Below, piece after piece: positions 15,947 through 24,839 of a stretch of 64,000 nucleotides of DNA. This stretch comes from Agrobacterium vitis. GTDB lineage: Bacteria; Pseudomonadota; Alphaproteobacteria; Rhizobiales; Rhizobiaceae. Position numbers and translations under genes: made by a program. Position 1 is the stretch's first letter. Every line of letters begins with the position of its first letter. The stretch is taken from the NCBI RefSeq assembly GCF_013337045.2, contig NZ_CP118262.1, positions 186,001 to 250,000 on the forward strand. Direction: 5' to 3'. Under the pieces are notes generated by a model that did no database searches, was not told where the DNA came from, and was given only the letters and a program-made list of their open reading frames with translations.

Positions 15947-17554
15947 ATGTCGCAAACCAAAATGGAAAGCAGACCAAATCTCGCAGAGGACATTCTTGTC
16001 CTCGACGGGATCACCAAGACCTTCGGCGACCTCGTTGCCATCGAAAACGCCACGCTGACCGTTCGAAAAGGCGAGATCCACGCGCTGGTTGGAGAAAATG
16101 GCGCCGGCAAATCGACGCTGATGAACATCCTCTATGGCATCCACGCACGTGACGGCGGAGACATGCGGCTGCGCGGCCGGGATGTTCGCTTCAGCGGTCC
16201 CGCCGAGGCAATCCGCGCGGGCATTGGCATGGTCCACCAGCATTTCAAGCTGTCACCATCCTTTACCGTTGCCGAGAACATCATCCTTGGCTCTGAACCG
16301 ATGAAGGGCGCGGGGCGGGTTGATTTCGCTAGGGCTGAAGCCGAGACCCGTAAGCTCAGCCGGCGCTTCGATCTGGAACTCGACCCGAAAGCGCTCGTCG
16401 CAAAACTCCCCGTCGGCCTGCGCCAGCGCGTTGAAATCCTGAAGGCACTCTATCGGAACGCCGAGATCCTCATCCTTGATGAGCCGACGGCGGTGCTGAC
16501 GCCGAACGAAACCCGTGAGCTCTTCAACACTATGCGCTCGCTGGCCGCCAGCGGCTGTACGATCATCTTCATCAGCCATAAACTGCGCGAGGTGCTCGCC
16601 GTGTCCGATCGCATATCCGTCATGCGCCGCGGCAAGATTATGCGCACGTTCGACAATGAAAATGTCACGGCGCAGGATATCGCCAACGAGATGGTTGGCC
16701 GCTCTGTACTGCTGCGCGTCGACAAGTCGGCCGCCCGCGACATCGGCAAGCCGGTCCTCGAGGTGAACAACCTGATCGCCTTCGGCGATCGCGGCGAACG
16801 GGCGGTCGACGACCTGTCGCTCACTGTGAGAGCCGGGGAAATCGTTGGCATTGCGGGTGTCCAGGGCAATGGACAGGACGAGCTGGTTGAATGCATCGCC
16901 GGTCTTCGTACGGCTGGCGAAGGGACAATCCTGATCGGCGGCGTTTCCGGCTCGGTTGACCCGCGAACGGCACGCGAGGCGGGCCTTGCCTACATACCGG
17001 TTGACCGTGGCGGTCTTGGCCTTTCGCTTGAGAGCCCGCTTTGGGAAAATTTGAGCATCGGCCATCTGCCGGAAGTCTCTAATGGGCCGTTTCTCTCTGC
17101 GCGCCGCGCGCAAGAGCGTGCGGGCAAGCTGATCGAGGCCTATGACGTTCGAGGAGGCGGCATGTTCGCGGCCGCAGGTTCCCTGTCGGGTGGTAACCAG
17201 CAGAAGATCCAGATAGCCCGTGAGCTCAGTCGCGATGCCCGGCTTATTGTTGCAGAGCAGCCTTCGCAGGGCGTCGACATCGGTGCGATCGAATCCATCC
17301 ACAAAGTCCTGGTTGCGATGCGCAATGCCGGCAAGGCTGTGCTCGTCGTTTCGGCCGACCTCGACGAGGTGATGGCGCTCTCCGACCGCATCATTGTCAT
17401 GTATCGCGGCAGGGCGGTCGCAGATCTCGCAAGTGACAAGACGAGCTATGAAGAGATCGGACGCTACATGGGTGGCCTGCACGAGGACGCCCATCCCGAC
17501 CCTGCTTCCACGGCACAATCAGCCGCGCAAGCCGCAAACACAATCGACGGGTGA
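15947..17554 (+). CDS. ABC transporter ATP-binding protein, duplicated (nucleoside importer)
   Basis: A 535-residue ATPase with two ABC domains, as in sugar and BMP-type importers. The first half has Walker A GENGAGKST near residue 46, a degenerate signature (LPVGLRQRVEI) and Walker B LILDEPTAVL. The second half has a degenerate Walker A (GVQGNGQDELVE), a good signature LSGGNQQKIQIAREL and an altered Walker B (LIVAEQPSQGVD). This asymmetry is normal for the family (NupO, RbsA). AGGAGGGTGAC precedes ATG 15947. The stop overlaps the first permease (GTGA at 17551-17554). Confidence 0.94.
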   Translation: MSQTKMESRPNLAEDILVLDGITKTFGDLVAIENATLTVRKGEIHALVGENGAGKSTLMNILYGIHARDGGDMRLRGRDVRFSGPAEAIRAGIGMVHQHFKLSPSFTVAENIILGSEPMKGAGRVDFARAEAETRKLSRRFDLELDPKALVAKLPVGLRQRVEILKALYRNAEILILDEPTAVLTPNETRELFNTMRSLAASGCTIIFISHKLREVLAVSDRISVMRRGKIMRTFDNENVTAQDIANEMVGRSVLLRVDKSAARDIGKPVLEVNNLIAFGDRGERAVDDLSLTVRAGEIVGIAGVQGNGQDELVECIAGLRTAGEGTILIGGVSGSVDPRTAREAGLAYIPVDRGGLGLSLESPLWENLSIGHLPEVSNGPFLSARRAQERAGKLIEAYDVRGGGMFAAAGSLSGGNQQKIQIARELSRDARLIVAEQPSQGVDIGAIESIHKVLVAMRNAGKAVLVVSADLDEVMALSDRIIVMYRGRAVADLASDKTSYEEIGRYMGGLHEDAHPDPASTAQSAAQAANTIDG

Positions 17555-18654
17555 GCGATATGGAAAATCAAAAGAGCCTGCTGAACAAGCTAGCGATGCC
17601 CTTGGTTGCACCAGTCATCGCCATTGTCATCGCCTTCTTGGTTGGCGCGATCCTGATCGCTCTTCTCGGACGCAACCCCGTCGTGGTTTACCAGACACTG
17701 CTCGAAGGCGGGCTGTCCGGCTGGCCGAACCTATCCGTTACGCTGCAGATGACCACGCCGCTGCTGTTCACCGGTCTTTCGGTGGCGATTGCTTTTCGCG
17801 CGGGCCTCTGGAATATCGGCGCGGAAGGCCAGATGCTAATCGGCGCCATGTTCGCCGGGGTCGCGGGCTATGCCCTGGCTGGCCTGCCGGTCATTATCCA
17901 CCTGCCACTCTGCATCCTGCTCGGTTTCCTGGGCGGTTTGCTTTGGGCCTCGATCCCCGCGCTACTGCGCGTCTATCTCGGTGTCAACGAACTCGTCGTC
18001 TGCCTGATGCTAAACCCGATCGCGTTGTTGCTGACCGGGTACATCTCAACGAAGGCCTTGAAGGCACCCGGCCCAACGAACAAACTGCCCGATATTGCCG
18101 AGACAGCTTATCTCCCTTCGTTCTCGATCTATTCACAGCTCAATGCCGGCATCATCCTTGGCGTTGCCGTCTGCCTGTTTTTCCTCGTCTTCAACGCCAC
18201 GACCGTGCGAGGGTTCATCTGGAAGCTGATCGGCCTCAATCCGCGTTTCGCGCATTATGGCGGCGTCGATGTGAAGACCAATGCGTTGTGGGTTATGCTT
18301 GTCAGCGGTGGCGTCGCGGGACTTGCCGGCGTTGAGCAAGTCCTTGGTCAGTATCACGCTTTCTACGACAATTTTTCGCCAGGCTTTGGCTTCGACGGGA
18401 TCGCGGTTGCGATGCTCGCAAACTCCAATCCACTTGGAGTGATTGCCGCCTCATTCCTGTTTGGTACGCTGAATGGTGGTAGCGCCGTTCTGCAAATGAC
18501 CACGGGCTTGAGCAAATATTTCGTGCAGGTGCTGCAGTTCATCGTGGTCCTCGTTCTCGCCGCCAAGTTTGTCTGGCGTCGCAAACCGGGTCCGCTCAAG
18601 CGCAAGCCTGCAACCACGCCTAGCCAGCCGCAATCCGCGCCCCAGGAGGCATGA
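17551..18654 (+). CDS. ABC transporter permease (nucleoside importer, subunit 1)
   Basis: A 367-residue BPD_transp_2-family membrane protein with about nine hydrophobic segments. The family pattern includes LSVAIAFRAGLWNIGAEGQ near residue 90 and the GGVAGLAGVEQVLGQ region near 255. It corresponds to NupP/YufP. It starts at GTG 17551, overlapping the ATPase stop, with ATG 17560 as an alternative. The C-terminus is a proline-rich cytoplasmic tail. The second permease begins two bases after its stop, so the three membrane-complex genes are tightly coupled. Confidence 0.92.
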   Translation: MSDMENQKSLLNKLAMPLVAPVIAIVIAFLVGAILIALLGRNPVVVYQTLLEGGLSGWPNLSVTLQMTTPLLFTGLSVAIAFRAGLWNIGAEGQMLIGAMFAGVAGYALAGLPVIIHLPLCILLGFLGGLLWASIPALLRVYLGVNELVVCLMLNPIALLLTGYISTKALKAPGPTNKLPDIAETAYLPSFSIYSQLNAGIILGVAVCLFFLVFNATTVRGFIWKLIGLNPRFAHYGGVDVKTNALWVMLVSGGVAGLAGVEQVLGQYHAFYDNFSPGFGFDGIAVAMLANSNPLGVIAASFLFGTLNGGSAVLQMTTGLSKYFVQVLQFIVVLVLAAKFVWRRKPGPLKRKPATTPSQPQSAPQEA

Positions 18655-18655
18655 C

Positions 18656-19576
18656 ATGATCGAGGAACTTGCTTTTTCCGCCCTCCGTATCTCGGCGCCC
18701 TTGGTGCTGGCAGCCCTTGGTGGCCTGCTGACGTTCCAAGCCGGCATTCTTAACATCGCGCTCGATGGCTTCATGATCGTTGCGGCTTTCGCGGCCGTTG
18801 CCTTCGCTTACGCGACGGGCAGCCTGACCGTCGGCATTCTCGCTGCAGTACTTTGCTCGATGATGCTGGCAGCACTTTTGGTCACTTTCAATCTCAAGTT
18901 CAGGGCGCATATCTTTATTGCCGGGATTGCGGTGACGTTCATCGCCTATGGGCTGACAGCACTTCTCCTCGAAGGCATCTTCGGCCAAGACGGCATGTTC
19001 ACGTCCAACCAGATCCCGACGTTCCCGTCGATCAATATTCCACTTATCAAGGACATACCGTTCATTGGTCCGGTTCTGAGCGGACACACCCTGCTCGTCT
19101 ACGTCGCCTATCTCGCAATCCCGGCAGTTTACTGGCTGCTCTATAGGACGCGTTGGGGCCTCAGGGTGCGGGTTGTCGGCGAAGCGGAGGACGCTGCAGC
19201 ATCTGCCGGCGTCAACGTCGATCGCATCAAGATCCAGACAATGCTCGCTTCAGGCTTTTTCTGCGGGCTTGCCGGTGCGTATCTCTCGCTCGGCTATGTA
19301 TCGCTATTCGCCAAGCAGATGACCAACGACCGCGGCCTGATCGCGATCGCCGCTATTATCTTCGCCAAGGGAAATCCCTTTGCAACAGCGGTCGTTGCAT
19401 TGCTGTTTGGCCTTGCCTCAGCGCTGTCTATACGACTTCCCGAGGTCACGGGCATTGCGCCGCAGCTCTTGCAACTCATGCCTTACGTGGTCACCGTCAT
19501 TGCATTGATCATCGTCGGCATCCGCGGTGCCCGGACCAGGAACAGGCATGGCAGCTGGAATTTCGACATCACCTGA
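18656..19576 (+). CDS. ABC transporter permease (nucleoside importer, subunit 2)
   Basis: A 306-residue BPD_transp_2-family permease, partner of the previous gene and like NupQ/YufQ. It has the typical LTFQAGILNIALDGFMIVAAF block near residues 25-45 and about eight to nine membrane segments. The segment GLRVRVVGEAEDAAASAGV is the cytoplasmic coupling loop. ATG 18656 is preferred over an upstream frame because CAGGAGG lies just before it. It completes the importer (binding protein, ATPase, two permeases) that should take a nucleoside or nucleoside-like compound through the inner membrane. Confidence 0.92.
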   Translation: MIEELAFSALRISAPLVLAALGGLLTFQAGILNIALDGFMIVAAFAAVAFAYATGSLTVGILAAVLCSMMLAALLVTFNLKFRAHIFIAGIAVTFIAYGLTALLLEGIFGQDGMFTSNQIPTFPSINIPLIKDIPFIGPVLSGHTLLVYVAYLAIPAVYWLLYRTRWGLRVRVVGEAEDAAASAGVNVDRIKIQTMLASGFFCGLAGAYLSLGYVSLFAKQMTNDRGLIAIAAIIFAKGNPFATAVVALLFGLASALSIRLPEVTGIAPQLLQLMPYVVTVIALIIVGIRGARTRNRHGSWNFDIT

Positions 19577-19628
19577 CCGACGCCTTGGCTGCGTTCCCAG
19601 GGAACCAAAATAGTGGGAGTAGCATGGA

Positions 19629-20555
19629 ATGCGTGAATCCATCCTCGTGACAGGCGCAAACGGTCTGATCGGCTATGAAATCGTGAAGAGGCTGTCCGGC
19701 GCAGGACGCAAGGTCATCGCCGTCGACCGAACGGTCTCCGACGTTGCCGGGCTGACAGACAACGCCTTCCCTCTGGAGATCGGCGACCAGCACAAACTTC
19801 ATGAACTTGCAGCCCGTTTTGGAATCGACGCCATCGTTCACTGTGGCGGGGTGTCCGGCCCGATGCTCGGTCGCGACAATCCAGCCGCGCTGTTCAACAT
19901 CAATATTGGGGGGACGATCGATGTTGCGGAGGTCGCGCGCCAGCGCACCGCGCTTGGACACCCGTGCCGGCTGCTGTTTTGCTCATCACTCACGGTTTAC
20001 GGCAATCAGCCGCAGGACGACATCAGAGAAGGCAACCCGCTACTGACGCGGCAGTGCTATGCGTCCAGCAAGGTGGCGGGCGAAGCGGTGGTGCTTTCCT
20101 ATGCCGAAGAGCACGCCGTCGATGCAATCGTTCTGCGTATCGCAGGGGTTTACGGTCCGCGTCGCACGACAAGCTGCGTGCTGCGCCTGATGATCCAGAA
20201 CGCACTCGAGGGAACATCGACACATCTGCCCTATGGAGAGGGATTTCCACGGCAATGGGTTCATGTCGATGACATCGCCAGCGGGCTTATTCTGGCGCTT
20301 GATGTGGAAGCACCCTCGCAGCGCGTCTTCAACCTCAGTGGTGGCATCAATCCGACCATCGACGAGGCAGCCGACATCATCCGCCAAGCCATACCGGAGG
20401 CCGATATCAGGCTCGATCCCGGCGCCGACCCGGAGGACATCACGCTTGGCCTTCTCAATATTGACGCGGCACGGCGCGTCCTCGGATACGAGCCGGCAGT
20501 GACACTGAAGGACGGGATACACCGTCTGATCCAATTCATAAAAAACGATAGGTGA
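19629..20555 (+). CDS. NAD-dependent epimerase/dehydratase family protein
   Basis: A 308-residue extended SDR. It opens SILVTGANGLIGYEI with the TGxxGxxG cofactor motif at about residues 8-14. The active-site block is SSLTVYG and the catalytic Tyr/Lys lie in CYASSKVAGE. HVDDIASGLILAL is the usual late motif. Such enzymes act on nucleotide sugars or free sugars and related lactones. GGGAG lies upstream of ATG 19629. It lies between the importer and the second nucleoside hydrolase and overlaps or abuts the latter, so it likely acts on the sugar or a sugar-like part of the imported compound. Confidence 0.88.
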   Translation: MRESILVTGANGLIGYEIVKRLSGAGRKVIAVDRTVSDVAGLTDNAFPLEIGDQHKLHELAARFGIDAIVHCGGVSGPMLGRDNPAALFNINIGGTIDVAEVARQRTALGHPCRLLFCSSLTVYGNQPQDDIREGNPLLTRQCYASSKVAGEAVVLSYAEEHAVDAIVLRIAGVYGPRRTTSCVLRLMIQNALEGTSTHLPYGEGFPRQWVHVDDIASGLILALDVEAPSQRVFNLSGGINPTIDEAADIIRQAIPEADIRLDPGADPEDITLGLLNIDAARRVLGYEPAVTLKDGIHRLIQFIKNDR

Positions 20556-20566
20556 AGGAAACTCTT

Positions 20567-21550
20567 ATGGAAAAGGTCATTTTGGATTGCGATCCTGGGC
20601 ACGACGATGCCATCGCCATCCTGCTTGCGGCAGCCAATCCGGCGATCGACCTGCTCGGAATTACGACCGTCTCCGGCAATCACAATGTCGACAACACGAC
20701 GCGCAATGCGCTGTCCACCTGCACCGCCTACGGCATCAAGGTGCCTGTTGCCAAGGGCTCGCGCGGTCCGATTGTCGCCGAGCAGGTTCTGGCGATCGAG
20801 ATCCACGGCGAAACGGGTCTCGATGGTCCTGAACTGCCACCGGCTTCGTTCGACCTGGACAAGCGGCATGCCGTCGACTTCATCATCGACACGGTGATGG
20901 AGCACGAGCCCAAGACGGTTACGCTCGTGCCGGTCGGTCCCTGGACCAATATCGCACTCGCGATCCGTAAGGAGCCCCGCATCATCGAGCGCGTGAAGCG
21001 CGTCGTCGGGATGGGCGGATCCTATACCCGCGGCAACATTACGCCGGTGGCAGAGTTCAATATCTATGCCGATGCGGAGGCCGCCGATTTAGTGTTCCGG
21101 GCCAATTGGGACGTGACCATGGTTGGGCTGGATCTCACACAGACCCAGGCTCTGGCGACGCCCGACCTCCAGGATCGGGTGCGTGCGATCGACGGTTCGA
21201 TCAGCAAGTTCATCCTGGATATCTGGGCGTTTATCGCGACGACGCATGGCGGGCTGCTGCAGATCGCCTATCCCGCCATTCATGATGCAGTCTGCGTCGC
21301 CGCACTGATCGATCCGGCTGTGCTAACGACCGAAAAAGCCGACATCCGGGTGGAGACGGCGGGGCGTTGGACCAAGGGAATGACCGTCTGCAACTTCGAG
21401 AAGATGGGCGGCATGCATCATTTCGGGGGAACGGCCGCCGAGCAGGTCGATTTCCGCCACAATGTCGCGATGACGCTCGATCATCCTAAATTCTGCGACA
21501 TGATCGTCGAGGCTGTCGAGCGTCTAACCAGGATTAAAAACTCAAGCTGA
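20567..21550 (+). CDS. Inosine-uridine preferring nucleoside hydrolase family (copy 2)
   Basis: A 327-residue nucleoside hydrolase. The calcium site DCDPGHDD is at residues 7-14, more canonical than in copy 1. VGMGGSYTRGNITPVAEFNIYADAEAAD is the family block and the final Asp ligand is in IHDAVCVAALIDP. ATG 20567 has GAAGGAA about 6 bp upstream; a GTG at 20552 overlapping the previous stop is an alternative. The two hydrolases in this island share fold and motifs but differ widely in sequence, so they are not a recent duplication. The product base would feed the oxygenase and hydrolase genes that follow. Confidence 0.92.
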   Translation: MEKVILDCDPGHDDAIAILLAAANPAIDLLGITTVSGNHNVDNTTRNALSTCTAYGIKVPVAKGSRGPIVAEQVLAIEIHGETGLDGPELPPASFDLDKRHAVDFIIDTVMEHEPKTVTLVPVGPWTNIALAIRKEPRIIERVKRVVGMGGSYTRGNITPVAEFNIYADAEAADLVFRANWDVTMVGLDLTQTQALATPDLQDRVRAIDGSISKFILDIWAFIATTHGGLLQIAYPAIHDAVCVAALIDPAVLTTEKADIRVETAGRWTKGMTVCNFEKMGGMHHFGGTAAEQVDFRHNVAMTLDHPKFCDMIVEAVERLTRIKNSS

Positions 21551-21585
21551 AACGGCCAGCAAGGCCGCAACAAGGGGAACTATGC

Positions 21586-22875
21586 ATGAGAAAGATCGCG
21601 ATTATCGGCTCAGGGCAGGCGGGATGCATCCTGGCCTACGCGCTTGTGAAGAACGGCTATGACGTCACGCTTTATTCCGACAAGACGCCGGACCAGTGGC
21701 TCTACCATTCCGCGCCGACCGGAACCGCCTGCCTCTATGCCGAAGTCATCGATATCGAGCGGGAGCTGGGTATGGATTTCTGGTCGGAAGGCATGTTCCC
21801 CGCCGAGGGGGTGCTGCTCGAGAGCGCCCGCTTCCCGAGCGACCCCGACGCGACTGTCATGAAGGGCCGGATCGAATATGGCCGCAGCGGCGGCGCAATC
21901 GACCAGCGGATGCGTATTCATCGCTGGCTGCAGGATTTCGAAGGCATCGGCGGCAGGCTGGTCATCGAAAGCGTCACGCCGGAACGCGCTGATAGGATCG
22001 CGCTGGAGCACGACCTCACAGTCTTAGCCGCTGGCAAGGCCGATCTTGGCCGGCTCATCCCACGCGACCCGCACCGCAGTGTCTACGACCGTCCGCAGCG
22101 CAACCTGGCAATGACCATTGTACGCAGCAAGTCGGGTCGGCATGTGCGCGAATGGTTTTCCGAGCGTACGCCCTACAGCTCGACAAAATTCGATTTCTTC
22201 GCCGATTCCGGTGAGTATTTCTGGGTTCCCTACAATCACAAGACCTCAGGCCCGACCTACGGCATTCTCTTTGAAGCGCGCGAAGGAAGCCGCATGGACC
22301 GGTTCGCTGGCTCGACCTCGGGTCAGGAAGTGACTGAACATGCGCGCAACATCATCCGGGAGTTTGCGCCTTGGGAACACGACATGGTCGACGACATGGA
22401 ATATGTTGACGAAGACCCGCATGGCTGGCTGGTGGGGCGGTTCCCGCCGACGGTCCGCAAGGCATTCGGACGCCTGCCATCGGGTGGCCTGATCATGCCG
22501 GTGGGTGACACCGCAATCACCTTTGATCCGATCTGCGGGCAGGGCGGCAATTTTGCCAGCCGCAGCGCCAAATACCTCGCCCAAGAAATCGCTCGTCACG
22601 GCGATGCCGCCTTCGACGAAATCTGGATGACCGAAGTCAACCTCGGCATGTGGGAAAAGTATGGTCGTGGCGGCTGCGATCTCACCCGCATCTTCCTGGA
22701 GCCTGCATCGGAGGCCACGCAGATCGTGCTGGACACGGCGCGTGCCGACGAGCGGGCGGCGGATGCCTATTATTACGGCTTCCCGCATCCGGAAAGCATT
22801 GTGCCGGCGCTGACCGACATCAATGTTGCAAAGGCGTTCGCGGCCCGCCACGGCATCACTCAGCCAGGCTACTGA
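21586..22875 (+). CDS. StyA-like FAD-dependent monooxygenase, oxygenase component
   Basis: A 429-residue flavoprotein resembling styrene/indole monooxygenase StyA (group E two-component monooxygenases). The Rossmann motif is IIGSGQAG at residues 6-13. IDQRMRIHRWLQDFE and YFWVPYNHKTSGPTYGI are family-like central blocks. The second FAD contact is MPVGDTAITFDPICGQGGNFAS. These enzymes have no own NADH site and need reduced FAD from a reductase, which is exactly the next gene, overlapping by one base. StyA relatives epoxidise or hydroxylate aromatic and indolic rings. Next to nucleoside hydrolases, a heterocyclic base is the likely target; this is an inference. Confidence 0.85.
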   Translation: MRKIAIIGSGQAGCILAYALVKNGYDVTLYSDKTPDQWLYHSAPTGTACLYAEVIDIERELGMDFWSEGMFPAEGVLLESARFPSDPDATVMKGRIEYGRSGGAIDQRMRIHRWLQDFEGIGGRLVIESVTPERADRIALEHDLTVLAAGKADLGRLIPRDPHRSVYDRPQRNLAMTIVRSKSGRHVREWFSERTPYSSTKFDFFADSGEYFWVPYNHKTSGPTYGILFEAREGSRMDRFAGSTSGQEVTEHARNIIREFAPWEHDMVDDMEYVDEDPHGWLVGRFPPTVRKAFGRLPSGGLIMPVGDTAITFDPICGQGGNFASRSAKYLAQEIARHGDAAFDEIWMTEVNLGMWEKYGRGGCDLTRIFLEPASEATQIVLDTARADERAADAYYYGFPHPESIVPALTDINVAKAFAARHGITQPGY

Positions 22876-23414
22876 TGGTCATGTCCCGGTCCGGCCATTT
22901 TACGGAGCTTCAGGAGGACGTCACGGTCTCCCTGCAGGCGTTCCGGGACGGCATGAGCCGCCTCGGTGCGGCCGTCAACATCATCACCTCGGACGGCCGA
23001 ATGGGGCGTCTCGGTTTCACGGCGACAGCCGTCTGCAGCATCAGTGATACGCCTCCGTCGCTGCTCGTCTGCATGAACCGCCGCAGTTTGCAGAACGAAC
23101 CGCTCAAGCAGAACGGCGTTTTCTGCGTCAACACTCTGTCAGCGGGCCAAAAGGATCTTTCCGGCGTGTTTTCTGGCGTCGGCAAGCTGGAAATGGACGA
23201 CCGTTTTCGTGTTGGAAACTGGGCGACGCTGGAAACTGGCTCGCCCGTTCTGCTCGATGCCATCGTGTCCTTCGACTGCCGTATCGTCCAGGCGCTTGAG
23301 GTCAACACGCATACGATCATGATCGCCGAAGTCCTGGCGGTCAAAAACAGTGCGCGGGTAACGAGTCTGATCTACCTGAACCGGCAATATCACGAACTAC
23401 ATCAGGAGCCTTGA
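22875..23414 (+). CDS. Flavin reductase (StyB/HpaC-like)
   Basis: A 179-residue flavin reductase-domain protein with a split-barrel FMN/FAD fold. FRDGMSRLGAAVNIITSD at the start, FTATAVCSISDTPPSLLVCMNR and FCVNTLSAGQKDLSGVFSG are the standard blocks. It starts at ATG 22875, sharing one base with the StyA-like stop (TGATG). It should supply FADH2 to the monooxygenase by oxidising NAD(P)H. The dihydropyrimidinase gene begins immediately after its stop, so oxygenase, reductase and ring hydrolase are one translational block. Confidence 0.9.
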   Translation: MVMSRSGHFTELQEDVTVSLQAFRDGMSRLGAAVNIITSDGRMGRLGFTATAVCSISDTPPSLLVCMNRRSLQNEPLKQNGVFCVNTLSAGQKDLSGVFSGVGKLEMDDRFRVGNWATLETGSPVLLDAIVSFDCRIVQALEVNTHTIMIAEVLAVKNSARVTSLIYLNRQYHELHQEP

Positions 23415-24839
23415 ATGAAACCGCAATACGATCTTGTCATTCGGGGCGGGACTGTCGCCACGGCGGCCGATCTTTTTGCCTGCGACATCGCGATTGCAGG
23501 CGGCAAGGTTGTCGCACTAGGCCCGGATCTTCCAAGCGGGACTGAGGAGATCAATGCGGCCGGCCTGCTCGTGCTTCCCGGTGGCATAGACAGCCATGTC
23601 CATCTCGACCAGTACCAGGGCGAGGGAATCGTCATGGCGGACGGTTTTGAGACCGGCAGCCGAAGTGCTGCGGCCGGTGGCAATACCTGTATCGTCCCAT
23701 ATGCCCTGCAAAGGAAAGGCCAATCGCTGCGCGAGGCCGTGGCGGACTATCACGCCAAGGCGGATGGCAATTCACTGCTCGACTACGGTTTCCACCTGAT
23801 CATCAGCGATCCGACAGCCGCGGTGCTCGGCCAGGAACTCCCGGCACTGATCGCCGACGGCTATACGTCGGTGAAGATCTTCATGACCTATGACGACCTG
23901 GTGCTGAAGGATCGCGAAATTCTCGAAGTGCTGAGCATCGCTCGACAGTACGGCGCGATGGTGATGATCCATGCCGAAGGCTACGACCAGATCAAGTTCC
24001 TCACCGACAAACTGGAACAAGCGGGCAAGACCGCGCCCTACTATCACGCTGAGGCTCGACCTCAGCTTGTCGAGCGGGAGGCGACACACCGAGCCATAGC
24101 CCATGCGGAGCTTGTCGATGTCCCCGTCATGATCGTCCACGTTTCGGGGAAAGAGGCGATGGAGCAGATTGAATGGGCGAGGGCCAGGGGCATCAAGGTC
24201 TATGCTGAGACCTGCCCGCAGTATCTTGTGCTGACGGCCGATCATCTGAAGGGTCTCAACATGGACCACTCGGGTGCAAAATACGTCTGCTCGCCGCCAC
24301 CGCGCGATCATGCTTCGCAAGAGGCGATATGGCGCGGCATCGTCAACGGCACGTTCCAGACATTCTCGTCTGACCACTGCCCCTTCCGCTATGAGGACGC
24401 CGCCGGCAAGTCCAGCCCGAAAGGCCGCACCTCTTTCCGCTGGGTGCCGAACGGCATTCCAGGCGTGGCTGCACGGATGCCGATCCTATTCTCGGAGGGC
24501 GTTGCCAAAGGCCGCATCTCGCTACAGCGCTTTGTCGAACTCACCTCGACCAACCACGCCAAGCTGTTCGGCATGTATCCAGCAAAGGGTACGATCGCGA
24601 TCGGTTCGGATGCCGATATCACGCTTTGGGATCCGGACAAGAAGGTCACTATGACCCAATCCCTTATGCATCACGGCAGTGACTACACGCCTTATGAAGG
24701 CTTGGAGGTGACCGGCTGGCCGGTGACGACAATCCTGCGCGGCGAGGTCATCTTCGACCATGGACATCCTGTCATGCCTAAGGGCTTTGGCCGTTTCATA
24801 TCACGCGGCCTCGCTGGGGCGGTTGCAGGTGCCTCATGA
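23415..24839 (+). CDS. Dihydropyrimidinase / hydantoinase-type cyclic amidohydrolase
   Basis: A 474-residue amidohydrolase with a complete binuclear metal site. His61 and His63 are in GGIDSHVHLD, carboxylated Lys154 in SVKIFMTYDD, His186 in MIHAEGYD, His242 in VHVSGKEA and Asp320 in SSDHCPFRYEDAAGK. The family opens cyclic amides such as dihydrouracil, hydantoin and allantoin. It starts at ATG 23415 directly after the reductase stop and overlaps the kinase start (ATGA at 24836-24839). With the StyA-like oxygenase upstream, it may hydrolyse an oxidised ring derived from the nucleoside base. The true substrate is not readable from sequence. Confidence 0.92.
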   Translation: MKPQYDLVIRGGTVATAADLFACDIAIAGGKVVALGPDLPSGTEEINAAGLLVLPGGIDSHVHLDQYQGEGIVMADGFETGSRSAAAGGNTCIVPYALQRKGQSLREAVADYHAKADGNSLLDYGFHLIISDPTAAVLGQELPALIADGYTSVKIFMTYDDLVLKDREILEVLSIARQYGAMVMIHAEGYDQIKFLTDKLEQAGKTAPYYHAEARPQLVEREATHRAIAHAELVDVPVMIVHVSGKEAMEQIEWARARGIKVYAETCPQYLVLTADHLKGLNMDHSGAKYVCSPPPRDHASQEAIWRGIVNGTFQTFSSDHCPFRYEDAAGKSSPKGRTSFRWVPNGIPGVAARMPILFSEGVAKGRISLQRFVELTSTNHAKLFGMYPAKGTIAIGSDADITLWDPDKKVTMTQSLMHHGSDYTPYEGLEVTGWPVTTILRGEVIFDHGHPVMPKGFGRFISRGLAGAVAGAS

